The translations under genes were made by a program, and so were the position numbers. Of a stretch of DNA of 64,000 nucleotides, positions 50,656-58,345 are shown in pieces (position 1 is the stretch's first letter; the number at the start of each line of letters is the position of its first letter). Source of the DNA: Streptomyces adelaidensis (GTDB taxonomy: Bacteria; Actinomycetota; Actinomycetes; Streptomycetales; Streptomycetaceae); NCBI RefSeq assembly GCF_016598475.1, contig NZ_JAEMUX010000036.1, forward strand, positions 17,985 to 81,984, read 5' to 3'. A model generated the notes under the pieces. It did not search any database. It was not told where the DNA came from and saw nothing but the letters and a program-made list of their open reading frames with translations.

Positions 50656-51691
50656 GGCCCTTCAAGGTCTCCTCCGCCTCCTTCATGATCCGTTCCACCA
50701 GCTCCGCGCAGGACGGCAGGTCGTCGATCACCCCGGCGACCTGCCCGGCCGCCATCACCCCCAGGTCCGTACGGCCCTCCACCATCGCGGACCTGAGCAG
50801 CATCGGTGTGTTGGCGGCCAGCAGGACCTGACTCCAGGTGAGGTCCTTGCCGTGCCGCAGCGCGAGCCCGTCGCGGACCATACGGCGCCAGGTGAGCCCG
50901 GAGAGCCGCCGGAAGCCGGCCGCGTGGCGCACGGCGTGCAGCAGGGCGCGGGTACGGCCCGACTTCTCCAGGGCGTTCACGAACTCCGTACGGAGCATGC
51001 GGTGCGGCAGCCCGTCCACGGCCCTCGTGACGGTGACGTCCTTGACCGCCGCCGCCAGATACCGGGCCTTCACCGCGTCCGGCACCGTCGAGTCCGAGGT
51101 GAGCAGGAACCGCGTGCCCATCGCGACCCCGGCCGCCCCGAAGGCCAGCGCGGCGACCAGACCGCGCCCGTCGTGGAAGCCACCGGCGGCGATCACGGGT
51201 ATGCCCACGGCGTCCACGACCTGCGGCAGCAGCACGGTCGTCGCCACCTCCCCGGTGTGCCCGCCGCCCTCCCCGCCCTGTACGACGACCGCGTCCGCAC
51301 CCCACGCGGCCACCTTCTCGGCGTGCCGCCGGGCACCGACGGACGGGATCACGACCACGCCCGCGTCCTTGAGCTCGGCGATCAGCTCCCTGGACGGCGC
51401 GAGCGCGAAGGACGCCACCCGGACGCCCTCCTCGATGATGATCCGCACCCGTTCCCGCGCGTCCCCCGCGTCCGCCCGCAGATTCACTCCGAAGGGCCTG
51501 CCGTCCGTACGGGACCTCACCTCCCGTACGGCGTCCCGAAGCCGATCGGGAGTCATGGTCGCGGAGGCCAGGATGCCGAGGGCGCCCGCGTTCGCCGTGG
51601 CGGAGACCAGCCGGGGGCCGGCCACCCAGCCCATACCGGTCTGCACGATCGGATGGCGGACGCCGACCAGCCGGGTGAGTGCCGTGTCCAT
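50639..51691 (-). CDS. ipdC: IpdC-like NAD(P)H-dependent flavin reductase (nitronate monooxygenase family)
   Basis: 350-residue FMN-binding TIM barrel of the nitronate-monooxygenase/enoyl-reductase superfamily: RHPIVQTGMGWVAGPRLVSA near 12, FGVNLRADAGD near 68, VVQGGEGGGHTGEV near 135, IPVIAAGGFHDGRGLVAALA near 163, and GAAGVAMGTRFLLTSDS near 183. In the mycobacterial KstR2 regulon the homologue IpdC (Rv3553) reduces a 5-hydroxy-derived C/D-ring intermediate. It is the last gene of a four-gene run, overlapping the ipdB stop by 1 bp (TGATG). Confidence 0.82.
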
Positions 51692-52464
51692 CAGCCCCGC
51701 ACCTCGCGCGCGCGGGTGTTCTCCGGGTCGATCACCTCGCGGATCAGCCGCAGCTCGGCCGCGCCGGGTTCACGGGTGTACGGCACCTCGTCCGGGACGG
51801 TGAGATCGAAGCCGGTCGCCTCCCTGACCTGCCCGACCGTGACCCCCGGATGCAGCGACGCCAGCCGCATCGAGCGGTCGGGCGTGGCGAAGTCGAAGAC
51901 CCCGAGGTCGGACACGACACGCGGCAGATGGTGGTACCGGGCCGTCACGGGATGCTCGGCCGCGCGGTCGTACCCCACCCCGCACACCATGTCGACCTTC
52001 TCCACGAAGACCCGCCTGGAGTGCTTCGGCACCCAGTAACTCGTCGCGTGGTTCAGGGAGTTCACCGGCGCGCCGCGCACCCCGAGCAACTGCCTCCGGG
52101 GGCGCTCCCAGTCGCCGATACACGAGATGTTCTGGTTGCCGTGGCGGTCGAGCTGGCTCGCGCCCATCATCACGTGCCGCCTGCCGCCCGTGGCGAGCGC
52201 GAGATGCCTGCGGTACGGCAGCCAGCCCTCCGGCGTGCCGTCGAGGCCCACGAGCATCGCCTCGCCGTCCGTCAGCAGCAGATCCGGCGAGAAGGTCCAC
52301 TTGGCGAGGCGTGCGCCCAGCGACGGGATGAGGCCCATGGGGCCGGCGAGGATCTCCCCGGCCCCGCGCCAGGCTTCGGCGCAGGCGAGCACGCAGTACT
52401 CGGCGCGGGTGGGCGGAGCGGTCGAGACCGCGACCTCCCCGAGGGGCGAGGCGGACGAGGTCAT
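51691..52464 (-). CDS. ipdB: CoA-transferase-like hydrolase subunit beta, IpdB-like
   Basis: 257 residues, CoA-transferase family I beta-type fold. TRAEYCVLACAEAWRGAGEI near 22, FSPDLLLTDGEAMLVG near 66, MMGASQLDRHGNQNIS near 107, VRGAPVNSLNHATSYW near 137, and MRLASLHPGVTVGQVREATG near 200 match IpdB (Rv3552) closely. IpdAB is a ring-opening hydrolase in steroid C/D-ring degradation rather than a true transferase. ATG 52464 overlaps the ipdA stop by one base. Confidence 0.88.
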   Translation of the reverse strand: MTSSASPLGEVAVSTAPPTRAEYCVLACAEAWRGAGEILAGPMGLIPSLGARLAKWTFSPDLLLTDGEAMLVGLDGTPEGWLPYRRHLALATGGRRHVMMGASQLDRHGNQNISCIGDWERPRRQLLGVRGAPVNSLNHATSYWVPKHSRRVFVEKVDMVCGVGYDRAAEHPVTARYHHLPRVVSDLGVFDFATPDRSMRLASLHPGVTVGQVREATGFDLTVPDEVPYTREPGAAELRLIREVIDPENTRAREVRG

Positions 52465-53312
52465 CAGGAGCGCTCCTTGTGCCAGGCCTGCACGGCCGAC
52501 TGATAGGCGTGTTCGTCGCCCGCCAGGAACCGCTCGGCGAACTCCCCCCAGGGCGTGGTCGCGTAGTGCCTCTGGAACGCCTCGTCCCGCCCGTGATCGG
52601 GGGCGCAGGACGTGAAGTGCGCGCCGTTCGGCGCCTCGACCACGCCCGTCACCACATGGCGGTTGATCAGCAGTGTCTGGGGCGGGGCGTCCTTCGTCAG
52701 CTCGGCCGTGTCGACGAGCCGTTCGCACGAGACGTACGCCGTGCCGGCCGCCTCGCAGAAGAGGTCGTCGAAGTACGGGTCCGGGCCGAGGTACTGGCCG
52801 TTGCCCTGCCGGTCGGCCCGGTTGACGTGCACGAACGCGGCGTCCAGGTGCAGGGCGGGCATGGCGACGAAGGTCTCCCCGTCGTCGTACGGCGAGGTCA
52901 CGGTCCGCAGGCCGGGGTTGACGCGCATGACGTCCGAGCCGATGCCCGCCCGTACCGGCAGGAAGGGCAGCCGGTTCGCGGCGGCCCGCAGCCCCCACAT
53001 GAACATCGCCTCGTCGATCTCCATCAGCTCGAAGGCGCCCCGCTCGCGCGCCGCCCGGAAGTGCGGTTCGAGGGGGATGGAGTCGAGGGTGGCGAAGGCG
53101 GCGACCAGTTTCCGTACGCGTCCGGCGGCGGCGAGCATGCCGACGTCCGGGCCGCCGTACGACACGACCGTGAGATCGGTGATCTCGGACCGGAGCAGTG
53201 CTCTCACCAGTGCCATCGGCTTGCGGCGCGAGCCCCAGCCGCCGATGCCGAGGGTCATCCCGCTCGCCAGCCGCGAGACGGCCTCCTCAGCGGTCATCGT
53301 CTTGTCACTCAC
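52464..53312 (-). CDS. ipdA: CoA-transferase-like hydrolase subunit alpha, IpdA-like
   Basis: 282 residues. SGMTLGIGGWGSRRKPMALV near 18, TDLTVVSYGGPDVGML near 45, LPFLPVRAGIGSDVM near 113, VAMPALHLDAAFVHVNRADR near 148, PDPYFDDLFCEAA near 180 and FTSCAPDHGRDEAFQRHYA near 235 are near-identical in pattern to mycobacterial IpdA (Rv3551). It forms the partner of IpdB, opening the last steroid ring of the CoA intermediate. GTG 53312 overlaps the echA20-like stop by 8 bp. Confidence 0.9.
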   Translation of the reverse strand: MSDKTMTAEEAVSRLASGMTLGIGGWGSRRKPMALVRALLRSEITDLTVVSYGGPDVGMLAAAGRVRKLVAAFATLDSIPLEPHFRAARERGAFELMEIDEAMFMWGLRAAANRLPFLPVRAGIGSDVMRVNPGLRTVTSPYDDGETFVAMPALHLDAAFVHVNRADRQGNGQYLGPDPYFDDLFCEAAGTAYVSCERLVDTAELTKDAPPQTLLINRHVVTGVVEAPNGAHFTSCAPDHGRDEAFQRHYATTPWGEFAERFLAGDEHAYQSAVQAWHKERS

Positions 53313-54102
53313 CTGGGTTCCCCTCGTTCCCTGCCTGTTCCCCGGCCTGCGCCCCGGACTTCCCCTCGGTTTTCCCGAAGGTGTCGCGTACCTCGTCGGC
53401 CACCCCGCTGAGGTTCGCCTCGAAGGTGAAGCCCTGCTCGAAGCGGTAGCTGCGGCGGACGTCGACGGGGTCGATGCCGTTGATCGCGGCCTTGGCCAGC
53501 CGGATCAGCCGACCGTCCTTCGCGGCGATCTCCCGCGCCAACTCCAGTGCGGCGACCGGCAGTTCGGGACGCGGCACCACTCGCCACACCGAGCCGTGCG
53601 CCCGCAGCTCGGCCGCGGTCGCCGTACGCGAGGTGTAGTACAGGGCGCGCATCAGGTGCTGCGGCACCAGCCGGGACAGATGTGTGGCCGCACCCAGCGC
53701 GCCCCGGTCCAGCTCGGGCAGCCCGAAGGTCGCGTCGTCGCTCGCCACGATCATGTCCGCGTTGCCGGCCAGCCCGATCCCGCCGCCCAGGCAGAACCCC
53801 TGCACCGCCGCCACCACCGGCACCTCGCACTCGTACACCGCCGCGAAGGCCGCCGCGCAGCCGTGGTTGGCGCCGATCAGCGCGTTCCGTCCCGCCGCCT
53901 GGATCTCCTTGATGTCCACCCCGGCGTTGAACCCGCGCCCCGCCGCCGCCAGCACGACACACCGGACGCCGGGATCGCGCCCCGCCTCGCGCACGGCGTC
54001 GGCCAGCTCGAACCACCCGCGCACCGGCAGCGCGTTGACGGGCGGGAAGTCAACCGTGACAACGAAAATCCCCTTTTCGGGGGACGAGGTGGAGACACCC
54101 AT
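53305..54102 (-). CDS. echA20: Enoyl-CoA hydratase/isomerase family hydrolase, EchA20-like
   Basis: 265-residue crotonase. VVTVDFPPVNALPVRGWFEL near 14, GRGFNAGVDIKEIQ near 58, VQGFCLGGGIGLAGNADMIV near 98 (oxyanion hole), and GLPELDRGALGAATHLSRLV near 128 match EchA20 (Rv3550), which hydrolyses the D ring in HIP degradation. ATG 54102 gives the family-typical start MGVSTSSPEKGIF; a TTG at 54123 would add seven residues. It heads the echA20-ipdA-ipdB-ipdC operon and is divergent from the SDR gene across operator 2. The C-terminal 20 residues are extra and low complexity. Confidence 0.87.
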   Translation of the reverse strand: MGVSTSSPEKGIFVVTVDFPPVNALPVRGWFELADAVREAGRDPGVRCVVLAAAGRGFNAGVDIKEIQAAGRNALIGANHGCAAAFAAVYECEVPVVAAVQGFCLGGGIGLAGNADMIVASDDATFGLPELDRGALGAATHLSRLVPQHLMRALYYTSRTATAAELRAHGSVWRVVPRPELPVAALELAREIAAKDGRLIRLAKAAINGIDPVDVRRSYRFEQGFTFEANLSGVADEVRDTFGKTEGKSGAQAGEQAGNEGNPGE

Positions 54103-54123
54103 CGGAGCATCAGCTACCTTCAA

Positions 54124-54140
54124 TCTAACGTTTGTTAGGT
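54124..54140. promoter_or_regulatory. KstR2-like operator 2
   Basis: CTAAC (54125-54129), GTTT, GTTAG (54134-54138): a perfect 5-bp inverted repeat. On the minus strand it shares CCTAACAA with operator 1. It lies between the divergent echA20-like and SDR genes, 16-18 nt before ATG 54156. Confidence 0.65.
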
Positions 54141-54155
54141 GAAAGGTAGCAGCGG

Positions 54156-54905
54156 ATGCGGCTCAACGGGAAGCTCGCCGTCGTCACCGGCGGCACACGC
54201 GGCGTCGGCGCCGGCATCGCCCACGCCTTCACCGAAGCCGGCGCCGAGGTCGTGACCTGCGCCCGCCACCCACCCGAAGCACCCCTCAAAGGCACCGAGT
54301 TCATCCCCCTGGACGTACGGGACCCCGACGCCGTAGGCCGCTTCTTCGACGACCTGCCCCGAGTCGATGTCCTCGTCAACAACGTCGGCGGCACCCCCTA
54401 CCGGCCCCTGACCGGGACGGACGCCCGCAGCCACGCCCGCGTCGTCGAACTCAACCTCACCGCCCCGCTGACCGTCTCCCTCGCCGCCCACGACCACCTT
54501 CGGCGGGCCCGGGGCACGATCGTGATGATCGGCAGCGTCAGCGGCAGCCGCCCGTCGCCCGGCTCGGCGGCGTACGGCGCGGCCAAGGCCGGCCTGGAGC
54601 ACCTGGCCCGCTCGATGGCCGTGGAATGGGCCCCCGAGATACGTGTCAACACCCTCGTCCTCGGCATGGTCCGCACGGAACAGTCCCACCTCCACTACGG
54701 CGACGACCAAGGCATCGCAGCCGTGGCCCGCACAGTCCCGCTGGGCCGCCTCGCCGACCCCTCCGACGTCGGCGAGGCAGCCGTCTTCCTCGCCTCGGAC
54801 GCGGCGGCATACATCACCGGAGCCTCCCTGCTGGTCCACGGCGGCGGCGAACGCCCCGCCTTCCTCGACGCGGCGACGGCCAACAGACAGACAGACCACG
54901 GCTGA
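54156..54905 (+). CDS. Short-chain dehydrogenase/reductase (HIP cluster SDR 1)
   Basis: 249-residue classical SDR: VVTGGTRGVGAGIAHAF near 8, NNVGGTPYRP near 73, the Ser of MIGSVSGSRPSPGSA near 125, YGAAKAGLEHLARS (Tyr/Lys) near 143, and the C-terminal AAYITGASLLVHGGGERPA. It occupies the position of Rv3549c, divergent from echA20, in the mycobacterial regulon. AAGGTAG (54144-54150) is a weak RBS before ATG 54156. Its substrate is presumably a CoA-bound C/D-ring hydroxy/keto intermediate, by context only. Confidence 0.87.
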   Translation: MRLNGKLAVVTGGTRGVGAGIAHAFTEAGAEVVTCARHPPEAPLKGTEFIPLDVRDPDAVGRFFDDLPRVDVLVNNVGGTPYRPLTGTDARSHARVVELNLTAPLTVSLAAHDHLRRARGTIVMIGSVSGSRPSPGSAAYGAAKAGLEHLARSMAVEWAPEIRVNTLVLGMVRTEQSHLHYGDDQGIAAVARTVPLGRLADPSDVGEAAVFLASDAAAYITGASLLVHGGGERPAFLDAATANRQTDHG

Positions 54906-54964
54906 AACGGACACAAGAACAAACGGGCAAAAGAACAAACGGACGAAGGGGAACAGGTATCGCA

Positions 54965-55885
54965 ATGAGCAGCACCACACACCGGCTCTGCGAAGGCCGC
55001 GTCGTGATCGTCACCGGCGCGGGCCGTGGCCTCGGCCGCGCACACGCGCTCGCCCACGCCGCCGAGGGCGCCCGCGTCGTCGTCAACGACCTCGGCGTCG
55101 GACTCGACGGCACCCCGGACCCCGACAGCCCGGCCGCCCAGGTCGTCGAGGAGATCCGCGCCGGGGGAGGGGACGCGATCGCCCACGGCGCAGACATCGC
55201 CACGACCGAGGGCGCCGCCTCCCTCGTACACACCGCCCTGGAGACGTACGGCCGACTCGACACCCTCGTCAACAACGCCGGGTTCCTGCGCGACCGTATG
55301 CTCGTCAACCTCGACGAGGACGACTGGGACGCCGTCATCCGAGTCCACCTCAAGGGCCACTTCCTCCCCCTGAAACACGCCGCCGCACACTGGCGCGCCG
55401 AGACCAAGGCCGGGCGCCCGCCGACGGCCAGGATCGTCAACACCAGCAGCGGAGCGGGCCTGCTCGGCTCGGTCGGCCAGAGCAACTACAGCGCCGCCAA
55501 GGCCGGCATCGTGGGCCTCACCCTCGTCGCCGCCGCCGAACTGGCCCGCTACGGCGTCCAGGTCAACGCCATCGCCCCCGCCGCCCGCACGCGGATGACC
55601 GAGGGCGTCTTCACCGAAACCATGACCGCGCCCGGCACCGGCTTCGACACGATGGCCCCGGAGAACGTGTCGCCCTTGGTCGTCTGGCTGGGCTCCGCCG
55701 CGAGCGAGGGCGTCACCGGCCGAGTCTTCGAAACAGAGGGCGGCCGCATCACCGTCATGGAGGGCTGGCGCCCCGGCCCCACGACGGACAAGCAGTCACG
55801 ATGGAGCCCGACGGACGCCGGGGAGACCGTACGGAAGCTGCTGGCGGAGGCCCAGCCACCCGGGCAGGTGTACGGGTCCGGCTGA
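54965..55885 (+). CDS. Short-chain dehydrogenase/reductase (HIP cluster SDR 2)
   Basis: 306-residue SDR of the peroxisomal-multifunctional-enzyme-like type: VTGAGRGLGRAHALAHAAEG near 17, NDLGVGLDG near 43, NNAGFLRDRMLVNLDEDDWD near 98, NTSSGAGLLGSVGQSNYSAAK near 150, and the long C-terminus with VFETEGGRITVMEGWRPGP. In mycobacteria Rv3548c takes this place. ATG 54965 lies 59 nt after SDR 1; the gap has a 12-bp direct repeat (AAGAACAAACGG at 54915 and 54931) and a GAAGGGGAA ribosome-binding site. Confidence 0.87.
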   Translation: MSSTTHRLCEGRVVIVTGAGRGLGRAHALAHAAEGARVVVNDLGVGLDGTPDPDSPAAQVVEEIRAGGGDAIAHGADIATTEGAASLVHTALETYGRLDTLVNNAGFLRDRMLVNLDEDDWDAVIRVHLKGHFLPLKHAAAHWRAETKAGRPPTARIVNTSSGAGLLGSVGQSNYSAAKAGIVGLTLVAAAELARYGVQVNAIAPAARTRMTEGVFTETMTAPGTGFDTMAPENVSPLVVWLGSAASEGVTGRVFETEGGRITVMEGWRPGPTTDKQSRWSPTDAGETVRKLLAEAQPPGQVYGSG

Positions 55886-55930
55886 GCCATGCCCACCCTT
55901 CCGGACAAGGCCGCGCCCCAGGATCCTCAG

Positions 55931-55957
55931 AGGAGCGAGGAACTGCGCGACCAGCCC
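55931..55957 (-). repeat. Dispersed intergenic element, copy D (inverted)
   Basis: On the minus strand reads GGGCTGGTCGCGCAGTTCCT then CGCTCCT, a diverged copy of the element at 3717, 6579 and 60897. It lies in a convergent gap, just before a minisatellite. Confidence 0.75.
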
Positions 55958-56006
55958 ACACACACCCGCACCCGCCGAACAAACCGATCCCCCACCCCCC
56001 TGACGC

Positions 56007-56130
56007 GCCCCAAAAACCCGCCCGCGCCCCAAAAACCTGCCCGCCCCCAAAAACCTGCCCGCCCCCAAAAACCTGCCCGCCCCCAAAAACCCGCCCGCGC
56101 CCCAAAAACCCGCCCGCGCCCCAAAAACCT
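56007..56130. repeat. 7-copy 18/19-bp minisatellite
   Basis: CCCCAAAAACC recurs at 56008, 56027, 56045, 56063, 56081, 56100 and 56119, linked by (C/T)GCCCGC or (C/T)GCCCGCG. It ends at the stop codon (56129-56131) of the metalloprotease gene. The A5 tracts are phased at nearly two helical turns, so the region may be bent. Confidence 0.95.
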
Positions 56131-57031
56131 ACGTATCGCACTCCAAAACCGTCCGACACAACCCACACCGAGCCCGAACCCGCCCCCGAACCGGCACCCT
56201 GATCCTCTGATGACACGTCGGACAGTCGAACGACACCCGCAACACCCCCCGCCCCTCCGCCGTGAACACATACGGCACCCCCACCCCCACCCCCGCCCCA
56301 GCCGACCGCGGGTCCTGCGCATGACGCCGATCCCTCGCGTACCGCCGCCGCCCCGCCCACCCCGCCGCCGTGAGCGGCGGCTGCTGCTCATCCCGGCGAG
56401 CCCGCGCCCGCCCCTCCGCGTACGCCGCATACGCCTGCGCACTGGTGAACCAGACCGAAGGATCCTCACCGAACAGCTGGGCCCGCTTGGCCAGCACGTA
56501 TCCGAACTCCTCCGGCGTCAGATACCCCAGCTTCTGCGACGACGCGGCGTCCTCCCGGTACGCGTCCAGCAGCAGCCACCCCGCCCCCAGATAGGCCGCC
56601 GCCGTGTCCGTGAGGATCTCGTTGTCGCGGGTGCCGGGAAAGGACAGCCCGAGGCGATGCAGATACACGTGCATGACCTCGTGGGCGAGGGCCGCGCCGA
56701 TGTCCCGGCGATGTGTGCGGAAACGGTCATTGAGCTCCACGAAATACTCGGGGCCCGCCGCCAGCTCGACATTGGCCGCGTGGGTCATCTCCCGGAACGC
56801 GACGATCACCCGGGCATCCGGCAGCCGATAGTGCCGCACCAGCTCGCGGGCCACCCGCTGCGCCCCGAGATGGAGGTCGTCGGTGTCGCAGAACGCCACG
56901 TCGACGGGGGCCACACTGGCGGCGAACGTCCGGATCGTGTCGTACGAGAGCCGCTTGTACAGGGCGGTGATCGACGCCCGCACCATGTCCAGGTGCGGGT
57001 AGCCGTGCTCGACAGGCCCGCCGTTCGCCAC
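56129..57031 (-). CDS. Zinc metalloprotease-like protein with C-terminal zinc ribbon
   Basis: 300 residues. A gluzincin-type HExxH motif lies in LAHEVMHVYLHRLGLSFPG near 116, followed by NEILTDTAAAYLGAGWLLLD near 138 that could give the third ligand. The tail contains paired cysteines (CPTCHQRIRVPV and ARCGLCRTVLEC), a small zinc ribbon ending at the stop codon. No signal peptide or membrane helix is seen, so it is probably cytoplasmic. GTG 57031 has GGGGGT 7-8 nt upstream. Substrate unknown. Confidence 0.85.
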   Translation of the reverse strand: MANGGPVEHGYPHLDMVRASITALYKRLSYDTIRTFAASVAPVDVAFCDTDDLHLGAQRVARELVRHYRLPDARVIVAFREMTHAANVELAAGPEYFVELNDRFRTHRRDIGAALAHEVMHVYLHRLGLSFPGTRDNEILTDTAAAYLGAGWLLLDAYREDAASSQKLGYLTPEEFGYVLAKRAQLFGEDPSVWFTSAQAYAAYAEGRARARRDEQQPPLTAAGWAGRRRYARDRRHAQDPRSAGAGVGVGVPYVFTAEGRGVLRVSFDCPTCHQRIRVPVRGRVRARCGLCRTVLECDT

Positions 57032-57100
57032 GTCCGCACCCCCAAAGACGCCTCGATACGTTCCACTCTAAGCCGGTACGGGCGGCGGACCCGAGCGACG

Positions 57101-57106
57101 TAGGGT
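57101..57106 (+). promoter_or_regulatory. TAGGGT -10 box for chorismate mutase
   Basis: TAGGGT is 8 nt before ATG 57115 and only 2 nt before ATG 57109, so it favours the later start. Confidence 0.5.
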
Positions 57107-57114
57107 GGATGACC

Positions 57115-57522
57115 ATGACCACCAGCAACACCAACGAGGCGAACACGGGCGCGGCCGCGACCGGCGAGGTCGACGCGGACGTGCGGGCCGAGCTCGCACG
57201 GCTGCGGGACAGCATCGACAACATCGACGCCGCCGTCGTCCACATGCTCGCCGAGCGCTTCAAGTGCACCCAGCGGGTCGGCCACCTCAAGGCCGGACAC
57301 CAACTGCCCGCCGCCGACCCGGCCCGCGAGGCCCAGCAGATCAACCGGCTGCGCGGCCTCGCCGAAAGCGCCAAGCTCGACCCGGCATTCGCCGAGAAAC
57401 TCCTCAACTTCATCATCGCCGAGGTCATCCGGCACCACGAACGCATCGCGGACGACACCCTGAACGGCACGCCCGGCGGAGCCGGTGCGACCGGCACAGG
57501 CGGTACGCGCACAGGGGAGTGA
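57115..57522 (+). CDS. Chorismate mutase (AroQ type)
   Basis: 135 residues. It converts chorismate to prephenate for Phe/Tyr synthesis. The all-helical AroQ domain covers residues 22-110: AELARLRDSIDNIDAAVVHM, ERFKCTQRVGHLKAGHQLP (active-site Arg/Lys), and FAEKLLNFIIAEVIRHHERI (the conserved end). The N-terminal 20 and C-terminal 20 residues are low complexity. ATG 57115 is favoured over 57109 by promoter spacing. It is a competitor of anthranilate synthase for chorismate, but lies far from the trp genes. Confidence 0.92.
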   Translation: MTTSNTNEANTGAAATGEVDADVRAELARLRDSIDNIDAAVVHMLAERFKCTQRVGHLKAGHQLPAADPAREAQQINRLRGLAESAKLDPAFAEKLLNFIIAEVIRHHERIADDTLNGTPGGAGATGTGGTRTGE

Positions 57523-57701
57523 CATCCAGCCTCCCCAGAGGCATCCTGCGTGAGCACTCTTCGTCAAGCACCGACCGCACGCAGCGAGGGCGCGGGCCAG
57601 GGCCGCCGATCACCAGCCACAGATCGCGAACCCCCGGTCCGCGCGAGGGGACGGGGACATCCGCCATCCCGCCGGAAGCCAGGACGCCGTCGGAAGCCAC
57701 G

Positions 57702-57773
57702 ATGCGGCCCGAAGCCACGATGCGGCCCGAAGCCACGATGCGGCCCGAAGCCACGATGCGGCCCGAAGCCGCC
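57702..57773 (+). repeat. 4 x 18-bp repeat of the start codon region
   Basis: ATGCGGCCCGAAGCCACG at 57702, 57720 and 57738, and a fourth copy ending GCC at 57756. Each unit begins with an in-frame ATG, giving (MRPEAT)3-MRPEAA at the start of the response-regulator frame. Confidence 0.95.
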
Positions 57774-58288
57774 ATCCTCATCGTCGACGACCACGAGGAC
57801 ACGCTGTACGCCCTGGAAAGCACCCGCCCCTCGGCCACCGCCTCACCCGCGCCACCAGCGGCGACGCGGCACTCAAGGAAGTCCTCCGCGGCCACGTCGG
57901 CCTGCTCCTCCTCGACGTGCGCATGCCCGGCGTCAGCGGCCTCGACGTAGTCCACTGCATGCGGCGCGTGGAACAGACCCAGCACATTCCCGTCATCCTC
58001 CTCACCGGCTTCGGCCCCGACGCCGAACTCACCTCCACCGCCCTCCGGCTCGGCGTCGCCGACCTCGTCATGAAACCCGTCGCCCCCTGGGCCCCGCGCA
58101 CCAAGGTCCGCGACCTCTACGACACCCACGCCCGCTCACACGCCCTCGAACGCGAGGTCCGCGACCTCCGAGCCCGCCTCACCGACCACCAGGACAAGGG
58201 CCGCGTCCCCACGCGGCACGACGGCTCGAAGAACCGCGCGGCACAGCCCGCACACGGCCCCGCGAACGGCGCACACGACCGGACATAG
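57702..58288 (+). pseudogene. Frameshifted response-regulator receiver protein
   Basis: The frame from ATG 57702 reads (MRPEAT)n then AAILIVDDHEDTLYALES, the start of a CheY-type receiver (acidic pair DD). Near 57820 the frame is lost; in the -1 frame the protein continues GHRLTRATSGDAALKEVLRG, LLLLDVRMPGVSGLDVV (phospho-acceptor Asp), PVILLTGFG (Thr) and DLVMKPV (Lys), and then a coiled-coil tail to TAG 58286-58288. All receiver residues survive, so a single 1-nt loss (or a sequencing error) is the simplest cause. No histidine kinase lies nearby. Confidence 0.85.
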
Positions 58289-58345
58289 GTCGCGTACCAG
58301 GCCCGCCCCTGTCCCGTGCCAAAGGCATCAGGCAGCATGTCCCTC

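Noticed and set aside
56007..56130. 18/19-bp repeats considered as CRISPR
   Set aside because: Repeats are adjacent with no unique spacers and no cas genes lie nearby.
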